From assembly GCA_029962745.1 (NCBI GenBank), contig CM057154.1:30229763-30293762 (forward strand): DNA of 64,000 bases, in the 5' to 3' direction. Source of the DNA: Echinometra lucunter. Lineage: Eukaryota; Echinodermata; Echinoidea; Camarodonta; Echinometridae. Below the pieces are notes generated by a model. The model was given only the letters and a program-made list of their open reading frames with translations, ran no database searches and was not told the origin of the DNA. Shown in pieces: positions 25,426 to 38,100 of this stretch; positions within the stretch are counted from its first letter, which is position 1, and the number at the start of each line of letters is the position of its first letter. A program made the position numbers and the translations under genes.

Positions 25426-27174
25426 TGCTTCAGTATAAGTGGTCTTGGACAACCTCACTTTTGTTTGATGCAAGCATTAGAGGGCTACTAAGCATCACAG
25501 TGTCTGTCTTTGCTAAGTTGAGACTTCCATATGATATGATTTGGTGATAGTGAGACATTGATTCTTGATGGACATGTTAGTGGAAAAAGAAGTGATTGTG
25601 CAATGTTTTGCCCTTTGTTCCATTCATAGTGTATGCAATGAATTTACTGGACTTCATTACTTCTGCAAAGTCATTCTGTGAATATAGTGAAATGTTTTCA
25701 TTAGGGCTCTTCATGATGATTTACTAGTATGCCTTTATAAGGGCTGATTGAATCCGGATGGAGAGAGTTCAGTTTTATCAATCTGAAGTTTTGCCTCAGA
25801 GCCAGTGAGACGTTTGAGAAGCAGCGTAGAAACATCTTGAATGCTGTGTGTGCATGCAGCACGTGTGTGATAGTGGATGTTGGTGCGTTCATACATGCTG
25901 ATCAGCAGCCACGGGGGATCAACCCCTTGCCCCAAGGGGTACAATCCTTGTAATAACTCTAGAGCCGTATTTTCAAACATGGTTAGCCTACAATTGTGCG
26001 TGAATGGCGCAACCGTATCTCTGATCCCGAGGGTGGACCAAGTGAGATTCAATAAAACAAGCTGCTGTCATAATGCTCTGTGGAGGAGAGTGGTATCTCT
26101 CTTTCTGTTTCCCTCCTTCTCCTCCTCCTCCTCCTCTGGTAAATGCTCTTACATGACAGCACCACTTGTCCACTCTCTCTCTCTCCTCTGAAGACGTAGA
26201 GTGCCTTGTTGATACTGAACGTGACACGCGGCTGGGCTATTATCCAGAGGGGTTTTTGCGAATATTGCCTCAACCGGCAATGTTTCTTTTTGAGCGAGAT
26301 AATATTATAAAATGCCACTTAGATGTCAAGGAAATCAAGGGGACGAGGGAAAGGCTGCAGTGTTTGATCGCAAGGATTGATATAAATTCTAGCTGAATGT
26401 TTCACCTGGGGTGGTGCAATAAAGACGGCTGCATTCTTTGTCTATTTGTCCGTTTCTGTTTCGCTAAATGTGCAAATTGAGAAGCATTAATCCATGTGTG
26501 GGCATGGAAATATCTGTAAGTAGTTGTCATGCAATATGAAGTCCCTGTTCTAGTGGTGTCATGCATCCCCGTGGAAGAGTTAAAAGAGAGGAAAGAGACT
26601 TGTTAGGTTGCAAATTATCAACAATCTGGTGATGATTTTCCAAATGCCATTAGATGACCACAATTACTTCTTCTGTTAGTTCTACTAGATTGCTGTCTTG
26701 TAGACAGTTTTTCTTTCCTTGCAAATGTGTTATGCTTTGTGTAGTAGAGTTTTCATGTCTCTAGTGTTTTAGTTTGAAATGTATATTTCTCTTACCTTGA
26801 TATTACATTTACCTGTGACAAGCAACAAAGTGATTTCTTCTTGAGTTAAGAATCCTAGTGATTGAACAATTCTCAATTGGTTCAATTACTCAGATTATTT
26901 GGTCATTTATAAAAGAAGAGTTACAGGTTAAGAACAAAATCAGTTGGTAGTGGCTTTGGATAATGAATTCTCATCAGTTACTCTTCCCTCATTGCCTGTG
27001 ATATAAGACTCATAGGTGTTTCCCTCTGTATACAACATACATGTACCATTTAAAAAATCTCTTTTGATGATGATATCTGTAGAAAAAAAACTAGTTAAAA
27101 CCTGAAGTGAATTGTATGAAAGATAACGCTGGTTATATAGGTTTATTAAATTCTTTTTCATTTATTTCTTTCAG

Positions 27175-29494
27175 AATCAAAGAATGAGAGCATAGAAGGA
27201 GAGACCTCCTCATCTTCATCTCTGGTTGACTCCGGCAGCTTCCTGGACGACTTCAGGAAATGCATCGAAGGCTTTGACCCAGCCGACGCAGCTGTACTGA
27301 AGATGCAGGCCGCCCAGCAAGCCAACACTGAAGCAACAGAAGAAATCCCAAAGGGCAGTACAAATGGACATACGGGTACACACTATGGGCAGACGCCCAA
27401 GGTTCTGGAATACTTGAAACTGAAAGAGAGTGACCTAAAGGAAGAAGGAAAGAAGTTTGTGAGTAGGATGGGGCCAGTGGATGATGATGCAGCAATGTTC
27501 AAGGAAGTGACGAGGTACAACATCGTAGATGGCACCATCATGCACTGCAGAGAGCTGGAGAGACAGGCTGCAGAAGATAGTCAGGATGGTGATGATGATT
27601 CCGAAGGCAAGTTGTACGATGAGGAGACAGGATCATTGAGCAGCCCCAGCCAACCCATGGAAGAAGAGTCTGGAGAGAACTTCTACCCCTGTAAAGTATG
27701 CAAGAAGAGGTATATTTCCAAATCAAGTTTAAGAAAGCACATATGTCGGGCTGGACCCGAAGCAGAGAAAAGCCAGGCTGCTGAGGAGATGAAGACAGAT
27801 GATGATGAAGCTCCTGTTCCTGTACATCACCCCATCCCATTGCAGATACCCATTCCCATTCCAATCGATTTGAGGCGAGACACAGAAAGCAATGATAGTG
27901 AGGTCTTGGACATGAGGTACCACATCCCCATGACACAATCCTTGGGCAATGGTCATACGATAATTAGTCCTGTGACTGGCAGCATGTTACCAACCAATGG
28001 AGAGTTTTACACTCTGACTGGAGAAGCCCTTGTCATAAATGAAAACGGGAACCTGGTGCCAGAGATCCATGCCTGTCCCATCTGCAACATGACGTTTCAG
28101 CATGCAAGCCAGCTGATGAGGCATAGAAGAACGCACAGTAATGAGCGTCCCTTCGAGTGTGCAGAATGTCACCAGGCGTTTAGAAGAAAGTGCCACTTAA
28201 AGAGGCATTGGCAGCGTATCCACAGCGGAGAGAAGCCTTTTAAGTGTGGTATCTGTGGCAAAGCCTTCAGTGATCGGGACCATCAGAGACAGCATGAAAC
28301 CATCCATGGACCAGAGACATACCCTTGCCTCAAATGCCGCAGCGTTTTCCCAACAGAAGCATACCTCGTTGCACATGTAGCAGAGCATCCTGATTGCAAG
28401 GCAGCCTTTGCTAAAGGGGAGGATGGGTCACCCAAGAGGGTACGAGGAAAACGTAAGGGAACCCCCGGTTCTTACCGATGTGGCCTGTGTGGAGATTTCT
28501 TTAAGAAGTTACGGCAGATCCAGACCCATCAACGTGTTAGGCATCATGATGTCTTTGAAAAGAAGTACAAATGCAATATCTGTGGGAAAGGTTTTGATTT
28601 GATATCGGACTTGACACATCACCGCCATACGCATGCAGCTCGAGGTAGTAAATATGATGTGGATAAAGAAGCAGAGAGGCCAACCATGCTGAAACAGATG
28701 TTGACAAATGCTGCAGAAAAGAATGTGCAGAATAAGCAGGAGCTGATGGGTATGCTGCAAATGTTGGAGCGTCGTATCCAGCAACAACAGAAGCAGGTCA
28801 GGAAGATGGAGGACCAACAGGACCGCATCTCCCAGGAGCTTGTCGACAGTACTACCACAGTAGCTACCAACAACAACTCCATGGCAGAGTCAATCCTCAA
28901 TAACAGCAAGTTAAGAACACTCCTGGAGAGGAGACCCCTCAGCGAATTAACAGTACTTAAGAGAGAGAGTGACCTTCAGCAGGGTGGCTCAGATCCCAAG
29001 ATGCTTCGGACCAACAGGATGGTCCTAGATCTCTCCAACCCCAAATCACCAAAGACACCTACTTCTTTATCATCTCAGCCCAGGGCATCCAATCCTGGTA
29101 AATCTGATGTCACCTTTATTGGAGAACAAGCCCCTGAAGAAGCAAACCTCCTTCAATCCTCTGCCATCATGGACTTGATGACTGGGAACAGGCACAAGTG
29201 CGAAGAGTGTGGGCTCTCTTTCCTTCTCTACTCAGACTTCCGGACACATCGTAAGCGGCATGAGAGGGCTCGTTTAGCCATGGGGAAGGAGGAGGCAGGA
29301 GGGGGTACAACGACAGACATAGTGTGTGGCAATCCAGAAGGAGATCGCTCTCTCTGTCGGGATTGCTGCAACCAAAATGATTCCTCAGGGACCAAACCAA
29401 CCATGACAGTGCATCACAAGCATGATGAAGACACTGGGAGACAAACCAACAAGATGGGACACAAGATATGGAATGGCAAACACAGCTCAACAAG
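27175..29494 (+). CDS. Large zinc-finger exon (internal)
   Basis: The acceptor TTTCTTTCAG ends at 27174 and the donor AAG|GTGAGA begins at 29495; the exon enters with two leftover bases and leaves in phase 2. Counting from the Met at 27303, a degenerate finger starts at residue 130 (CKVC, ending HIC). Classical fingers sit at about 258-278, 286-307, 315-335, 342-361, 393-414, 424-444 and 633-653. The TGEKP-type linker is kept as HSNERPF and HSGEKPF between fingers 2, 3 and 4. Acidic Ser/Asp-rich sequence occupies 92-125, a proline/isoleucine run 172-190, and a Gln-rich coiled coil 483-513. A further Cys cluster (CRDCC) lies at 685-689. The frame is also open upstream of that Met to the acceptor (41 codons rich in Ser and Glu), so 27303 is not the true start. 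The spaced fingers with long linkers suggest a conserved single-copy regulator rather than a KRAB-type tandem finger gene. Confidence 0.93.
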
Positions 29495-32151
29495 GTGAGA
29501 TTGTTTTATGATAACTAATATAAGTTGTTATTCTCACCTAGATGAAGGATGTATATTATATTGGCAGTTATTGTTGTAAATCAGAAGTTTTTGATGAAGT
29601 CCATTGCAATTTCTTTCTTTCGATGAACCAATAAATGAAGAGAAGATATGTTAAAGTCATATGCTAAATCATGTTGGAAAGATTTACAGATTTTAAGTAT
29701 TGATTAAATTGTAAATCACAATACTTTAAGTGAAATGAGGGACAATTATCCTGGGGTATGGTTTTAATTTTGAAAATGCCACCCTTCATAAAATCAAGAA
29801 AAGCTAATTTCTAAAAATATTTTAAGGTTGATATTATTGTTTTCTTTCATGTGTTTATCTTAGTTCCTCCCTATTATGTCAGTCAAATATTATGGGAATG
29901 TAGGGTTTTACTATAATTTTGAAGTAATACTTCTAGGCTGATTGGTCAAGTTTATCATTTCATTACATATGGGAAATATTTCATTGGGATGTAATTTTAC
30001 AGCAGAGAACCCTTTTCATTTGTTGTGGTTGGATGACAATGAAGTTGTGGGAGATAAGGATGACCCAAGCCATCTTATTCATAGTGGCTTCAGTTCATCT
30101 TTCCAGTCTTAACGTCATCCCAGTCCTGCGGCAAGATCCGTGTCTCCAACAATCACACCCAGTGATATGATTCTTCCTTTACAACCTTTGAAATTTCAAA
30201 GCCAGAATTCCCCCATACTGCTGCCTCAGTTGCAAGAAAAGAAACTGAGATTAGTAAAGGATCTGTTGTTTGTGGGATTCGATGGTGGATTTTCGAGCTC
30301 TTCTCGAGATTTTTTTGCTCTTTTCTAAAAGAGATCAGATCGTCTTGCTGGTGTAGATTCAATTTAAGCCAGTGTTGTTGTTATAGAGGCGGATTGTTCT
30401 ACAGTTTTAGTCCCATGTAAAGAGAGAGCCTGTGAAAAACCTTGAAGCCCAAATAATCTCAAGATCCCTAGAAGGTATAAGATACCCACTCCTTGAAATT
30501 CTACTCATAAGTTTCTTTAAGTGATATTCCATCCTCTCTCTATACTACCAGCTCCCTTTAGTATCAAGGAAAAAAAATCAAAAATTTTTCCTAAGTAGTT
30601 GGATTTTAGGTTTTTTTCTACTTTTTATAAGAGCTTCTCAGTTATAAAATCCATTTAAAGAACAGAAAATGTACAGTTTTTCTTCATTGTGAATTAATGA
30701 ATGTGAATTAACTAGACTGTAATCATTTCATGTTTATAGGTATTTTTTGGCACACTTTCCTTCTCTACTTCATTCTCCCCCCCCCCCTAGATATAAGTTT
30801 AAAGGGCCCCTGCCATCCAAACGCAAGTTTATTCCTGTTGGTGTCCATATGGTTGGTAGGGGCCGTTTAAGTGTTACTTCAAGTGTTGTATTTTTCTTGC
30901 ACATGAAGAGTTTTGATATAGAACATTCTATGTTGCCTCCCACAATGAGATTTTTTTAACTGAAGGAATAGAGACTTCCAAATATTGAATCTCCCACTTG
31001 TCAGCCATGCATATTGGAATGTGTGTTCATTAATGTGATTCTGCCTTGATAGGAGTAAGGAGAGAGAAATCCCATAGAGGCCCCTTTTGATTTGCCCCCC
31101 ATTTTACAGCACCCCAGCCGATACTCACCTACGTCTTCTCCAGAACGGGCACGGTGCAAAACTGCAACAATGACCAAATCCTGAAATAGGTCAGTTGGCA
31201 ATTATTTATGCTCATCCGACACGTTTGATAGTCTGCTACGGATTATGTCGTCTCATCACCGGGGAAAACCGATCGGGAGCCTTCAATAAAACTGCGATTA
31301 AAACGGGGATTTGGGGAAAGCGATCCAGCTCAAAAAGGGATGATTTTACCAGAAGTTGCCACGGAGGGTCAGGGAGGATTGATTTTCGCACAGACTGGAT
31401 GGACATGATCGCTAACGGTTATTGACTGGTGCTGAAGAAAGTAAAAAATATATAAGGAGATATGCGACAAGGAATGGAATATTGTCGTGACGCATCTATC
31501 ACATTTGTTTTTATGACAACCGAAGACAAGTAGGAGATTATTGAATTAGGAAGACAAGTTTCAATTTGTTTTTGCCATCCACTGAGGCTCAGGGGTTTCT
31601 ACTTGAGGGTAGCCTAGAAATTTTCTCTTGGGTTGGGGTTGACATTCCAAATCGGGTCATTTTGCTGTTTATTGTATTACCTCGTTTTCTGGAAAATATG
31701 ACTTGATACTTGGCACAAATTACATTGTGGATTCTAAAAAAAATATAGTTTTAAAAAATGTATTTGCTGAAATTTGCATTGTAGATTTTAAAAATAACCT
31801 TAGCTTGAAAATATCTATTTGCTGAAATTCATTTCAAGAAATGTAATTGTGAGTTTGTTTGGAGAACGATAAAATCTTTTTCATAGAATCACTTTGAGAA
31901 AGGTAAAGGTCCTTTTATTGCATTTCTGCTATCCTAACATTTAAAAAAAATGCAGCTCCTCAATGTAGACCCTCATGAATAGATAAGTTTCTCTATTTCC
32001 TTTTTTCAGTCTCTCTGTCTTGTTTTTGTCTTTTTCCCTCTCATTTCTCAAAGCTTCATAAACTTCTTTATGACACATATTTTCTTACATCTCCTTTTCT
32101 CTCTGTTTTTTCTTTTTTCTTCTATTTGCTCTCATCCTTCCTCCCTGCCTC

Positions 32152-32191
<40 letters not shown>

Positions 32192-35100
32192 CTCATTCTT
32201 CATTAATTCTTCATCACTTTTTCCACACTTATTTTCTATGTGTTTTTTTTTCTTCCTTTGTTCACTCTCATTCTCTCATAAATCTCTCTGAACTGCAATC
32301 ATCTCTCATCTGGTTATTGGCTACTTTCTGTTTCTTTTTTCCTTCATTTCATGCTTTTTTTTTTCTCTCTCTCCCTTTCTGCCAGTCTTTGTGTATTACC
32401 ATCTATTCATCTTCGACCCTCTAGATCAAACCCTCTTTTTTTTCTCTCTCTCTCTCTCTCTTTCTCTCTAGGTGATTAATGCATGCCCTTTCTCTTTTTT
32501 TTTTTTTTTTTTGGTCTGCACCCATTCCCGTTGCCAGTTTCTGTGTATCAGCTATCCCCCTTCTCTCTAGATCTTCCTCTTTACTTCACTTAACTTCTTC
32601 CCACCTACCTATACATATATTTCACTTTGCTTATCTTTGTATAATTTCTCCCCAGTTATTGTTTTCTTCACCCACTCTCTTTTTGTTGATTATACTGTCT
32701 CTTTCTCTTTTTCTTTTTTTTTTTTTTGCCTCTCTCCAGTATGTTCTGCTTTTCTGTCTCTCCGTTTCACCCTCTTTTTTTCCATTTTCCTGTTTAGTTT
32801 TTAACGACCCCCCCCCCCCCCCCCCCTCTCTCTCTCTCTTCTATTTGATAATTGCATAAACAGTGTCTTTCTTCTTTTTTTTTTCACTTCACCCATCTGC
32901 CGGTATGTATCTCTGTATTTCTCCCTCTTTTTCCCCATTTCCCTTGTATGCTCTTTAAATCTTCTCTCTCATCTTGTATAGGATTTTGTATTTATTTCTC
33001 TGTGTCATCCCTTCGCAATATACCTGTCTTTCTATCTCCCTTCTTCCCTTTCCCATCCCCCTCATTTCTCCCCTATATTATCTTTCAATCTCCCTCCACT
33101 CTCTCTCTCTTTCCTTGTCTCTTTCTCTCTTCCAGTGGATGATTACATTAATTTTTTTCTTTCATCCCTTCCCAATTTGTGTATCTTTATATCTTCTTTT
33201 TTCCTTCATTTCCTTTTAGTTTCCCTCTTTCTATCCTCCTCTTCATCTTGTGGTAGATAATAACATTTGTTTTTCCTCTCACCCCTCCCCAATATGTCTA
33301 TCGTTCTATCTCATCTCTTCTCTCCCACCCCTTTTTCCTCCCTTCCCCCTTTCTGTCCCCTTTCCATCTCTCTGTCCTCTTCTTGTAGATGATTAATACA
33401 TGCACAGGCATAAACAAGATTGGGTTTAAAACATTAGCTGGAGCCTGGCGAAGGTTTGTGAGAAATCAGATCTGCGGCTGGCCAGATCGGTTTCCTTTTC
33501 CAATATGATGAAAGTTATCATGTTGCAGGGCCCAGTCTGTTTTGCTAATATGCAGTTTGAAAGCTTGCATTACAACATGCAAAGAGAGAAAACCAGCGGT
33601 ACAGGGCCAGGTGACATGCCTGTAAAGCTTTGAATTCAAATGCTGAATTGATGGGATATAGATCTGTCTTTCCTATTCAGATTAGAGCAATTTGTATTCT
33701 TTTCTAAACTTCATTTTCCTGTATTTCTCCATTTTTGGATGGTTAAAGTTGCCTATGTTACAAGTACTCTTTCCTCTAATGATCAAAAGCATGCATATTT
33801 TGTAGATTCTGGTTGGAGGTGTATTCTTGTATATATGTTTCTAATTTCTATATTTCTGGATTTCTAGATTTGATTAGGGATAGATGTATGTAGCCTTGAA
33901 GCTATCAATACTAATTATTCCTTTCATTTTTGTAGCATTGGATTTTGGATCATGTGTTGAATTAGATATCATTTAGGTCAGTCTTTAAAAAAAAATTAAA
34001 TCGTCCCTGCTTGTTTCTTAATTCTTTTCATCTCATGAGCAAAAAGAAATGGACCTTGCTGTATGAGTCATTAGTGGCTGAACTAAAAAACATATAATCA
34101 TTTTTCTTTTTCTGAGCAGAACGTACTCTTACAAAGTTGATTCTCCTGAAGATATGTCAATCAAGATCTGACAGTAAATCAAAGGATCCAAACTGATAAC
34201 TATGTGTGGTACATTTATGATAGTTGTCTGTCAAGTTATAGTTGCTCAGTGAGGATAGGTTTACACAGTGAGCAGAATCAGCAGATTAGCTGTTTTTTCG
34301 CTCTTTTATAGCCTTTATAGCCCTTTTGAAAATGGCTACAAAACGGCAAAAAAAATGCAGAACTGTTTCCCCACTGGAAATAACACAGTAAATGGCTACA
34401 AAACGGCTACAAAATGGCGAAAATAACTGCATTTTGCAAATTTGGTTCACTGTGTTAGAATATCTCTTAAATTCCCTTTAAAGGCCCCTGTATGGTACCC
34501 CACCCCACGCAGTTTGGCCCTATAGGAAATCTACCATTCAAAGTCATTTGCCTAAACTTGAATTGTATCAGTGCATGCCACTCGTGCATTAGAAGTCACT
34601 GTTGTCCAATGACTTGTCATAATTTGTTGAATACATCATGCACTGAAGATACTTTGTCAACAAGTAGCGTACCGGAATGCAATTTTCCTTTCAAATCGTT
34701 TTTCCCCCTCTTTCCTTTTTTCAATCAAGTTACCCACTCCCCCAGATGGATTTTCGTCCTTTCACATAAACATCATCACGTTTCACAGTAAAAAACTCCA
34801 ATTTCAGGCTCCATGCTTGGATTCATTTGAATGATCTTTCTGTCAAATTTGATCCGATTGAATAATTTTTGTCTTTTTTGTACCCCAATTGATACCCCCT
34901 TCCTGCAAGCACAGGATCATGTACCTGCAACTGCATGGTATTGTGTTGTGGAATTCCTCTTGACTGCTTTCAAAATAACAAACACAAAGTCTGATAATTT
35001 TTTTTTCTATATTTCTTTCTTCAGTTTCTTTCTTTCTTTCTTTGGAAGATTTTGTTTGTTGGGGATTTTTTTAAAAATCAAATAGGAGTGGGTGTAATTG

Positions 35101-38100
35101 GGTTGGGGAGAGTCAGCACATTTTAGGGTTTTAGAATCTTTAAAACTTAAATGCTATTCTGTAACACTATTATAGTTCACAATCAATAATTGATGAACAT
35201 CCAGAAACATTCTGGGTATGGGTAGCTGTACTAACTTTAAAAAAAAAAAATGTATATGATATCTTGTTCATACTGAAATTTCATTATTGTTATTTATTTA
35301 TTTTTTATTTTTGCATTTTACTATTTTCCTTTTTTTTAAAGGTTTACTGGGTTGGACATGCACCTCATGGGATGGAAAGGGGGAGGGATATGACCGATTA
35401 TAAATTCAAGTCCAGATTATTATATGTCATTTTTGTCTGTTGGTGTAATATGTGCACTTCGTTTGAGTGCAACTACTTTAGATCAGTGCTGAATTTCTGG
35501 TTACAGTTTACATCCATATAATAGGGTGTGATATGTGTACTTCATTTGAGGTGCAACCACTTCACAATCAGAGCTGACTCTCTGGTTGCAGTTTACGTCC
35601 ATATAATAGGGTACTAAGAATCAACTACCTAAAGCAAAAATGATGCAGGCTTTATCAGCATGGGAACTGTTAGACATTGGAATAAATTGTCACTACAGAA
35701 TACCTGCAGACATTAGAAGACTCACATTGCATTCATCCATATTGTCTTCCACATAATTTTGTTAATGGAAATATTTTCCATACAGGGAAGTAATTTTTCT
35801 ATAAGAAAAAAATCAAGGGGAGTGTTTTTATCAAATGGATCCATTTTCGTTATAATTCCCTTTTTTTGTCTGATCTGTGACTTGTTGCCCCCACTCAATT
35901 GATGGAATGTTGAAAACGCTTATCTCATCTCGCCCACTCTTTCCTGTTCAGTTCATGTGATCTGCCTTGCATTGTAAAGGAGGAAACGACCAGTGTGGGA
36001 AGGGGAGCGGAAAAAAACTGGAGGGTCTGTTTACACTGGTGGAACCAACTTCTGATTTGATATGTAAACTAGTGCTTGGTTATGGTTGGTTGGTTGATTG
36101 CTTGGTCGGTCAATTGGTTGGTTGTATTTTTTCATGATGTACTGAGAAAGAGCCATGTGTATACTTGTAAGTAAGCAACCAGGGGACCTACAGTTTGAGT
36201 CCTAACTGTGGGACTTGGTAATGAGGATTGATGCCTTGCCGAAGGGCCCTAGCACATCTGCTTGGTTTTGAACCCTGGTACTCGCAGTTACAAGACCTCT
36301 GAGCCATTGCATCTCCTTATGGATGGGCTCGTAATTGGTGATTCTGTACTGAAAGAAACATTTAGTGCTGGAAGGGATGTGGAAAATGATATAGGTTTAT
36401 AAATATGTATATATCATTGTTAGTTCATACTTTTAGGGTTTTTTTTAGTATAAATGATATCAAAAAATATTGGTCCTGATCAGGTCAGTTTTAGATTTAT
36501 GTTACTAGCTTTAGACCTTATGAAAGGTCCTTTGAGCAAATTTGTATTGAAACTTATCATTATGTCTCTATTTTACCCTTATCCCCCTTCTCTCTCTCTC
36601 TTTCTCTCTTCCTCTCTCTTTCTCTCTCCCTCTCTTCCTCTCTCTTTCTCTCTCTTCCTCTCTCTTCCTCTTTCTCTCCCATGATTTTTCCTGGAACAGT
36701 AGACATTGTGAAAGGAAGTCAGAAGATGGCAAAGACTGTAGTCAATGTTCATTACTCAGGGACCAACTTAGCAAGGTAAGTTTGTACTCATAGTTCCTTA
36801 TTCAAGGACTAACTCAGCAAGATGCTTTTACTTCTGTTTGGAGAGCTCATAAATCTCTTCTGTCACAAAGATAAATGGTGATGATGATGCTGTTAACAGT
36901 ATTGGCAAACCAAGGGCTTCTCATTAGGCTCAGAGTTAAAACTCCCATAATATTGAAAAAGGAAGAAAGGTAATGATTCACACTATCATTAGGATGCAAA
37001 ATTTTAAAGATAATGTTAAAATGACTACCATTATTAATTGTATGCACTGTTTCATAGAGTTTGATACAAAAATAAAGAGGAATTAACACTGAAAGTATCA
37101 TATTCCTTGACATCTGGGTTTGTTAAAGATCTGGTTGAGCTTAATCAACATTAAAATCTATAATTTGATTTATTTTCATGATGATGACATGGCAGCATTT
37201 CACTTTTGAACATAACACTCAAGGGGTTGCATTGTTTGGAAGAGCGTTCCTCTAAGTCACTTTTCCCAGAAGCTGACAAGATCAGACCCAGTTCTTTGTT
37301 TGAAACATTGCTTTGTTTCTGGTCTGAAGAATGAGATAGAATGTATACNNNNNNNNNNNNNNNNNNNNNNNNNNNNNNNNNNNNNNNNNNNNNNNNNNNN
37401 NNNNNNNNNNNNNNNNNNNNNNNNNNNNNNNNNNNNNNNNNNNNNNNNNNNNNNNNNNNNNNNNNNNNNNNNNNNNNNNNNNNNNNNNNNNNNNNNNNNN
37501 NNNNNNNNNNNNNNNNNNNNNNNNNNNNNNNNNNNNNNNNNNNNNNNNNNNNNNNNNNNNNNNNNNNNNNNNNNNNNNNNNNNNNNNNNNNNNNNNNNNN
37601 NNNNNNNNNNNNNNNNNNNNNNNNNNNNNNNNNNNNNNNNNNNNNNNNNNNNNNNNNNNNNNNNNNNNNNNNNNNNNNNNNNNNNNNNNNNNNNNNNNNN
37701 NNNNNNNNNNNNNNNNNNNNNNNNNNNNNNNNNNNNNNNNNNNNNNNNNNNNNNNNNNNNNNNNNNNNNNNNNNNNNNNNNNNNNNNNNNNNNNNNNNNN
37801 NNNNNNNNNNNNNNNNNNNNNNNNNNNNNNNNNNNNNNNNNNNNNNNNACGTTGAGTGAGTGTCATGCAGCACACGGGTCTCACTCAGCATGTAGCGTGT
37901 CCAAGGATCAAATTCTTCGCTCAAAACAATAATGTAATTTGTGGAACTAAAGCAACTATGAAATCTAATCAAGCCCAAAACATGGAAGCAAAAATTGAGA
38001 CTGGGTTGCTAACTTTCATCAGCTTCTGCTGCACCATGCAGATTCTGAAATAGTTTGGTGCCAAGGGATTACATGAATATTCTTCCTTTTTTGTTAGTCA

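Larger units (their letters stand above)
8484..27174 (+). other. Putative 18.7-kb intron or upstream flank of the zinc-finger gene
   Basis: If the candidate first exon is right this is one intron. Besides the elements listed, it has poly-G runs (11463-11492, 11658-11672) and unusually GC/CpG-retaining unique blocks at about 21000-21640 and 25800-26400, which look more like regulatory sequence than repeats. No further exon was convincing. Confidence 0.5.
29495..36699 (+). other. 7.2-kb zinc-finger gene intron
   Basis: Begins GTGAGA and ends GGAACAG. Contains a CpG-retaining unique block (about 31090-31440), the 1.4-kb pyrimidine region, a unique block at about 33415-33640, a foldback (34258-34457), a tandem duplication (35435-35615) and a dispersed repeat (36165-36320). 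No coding exon seen. Confidence 0.6.

Noticed and set aside
37151..37978. ORFs of 172-275 aa on both strands
   Set aside because: They are mostly the 500-N gap translated as X.
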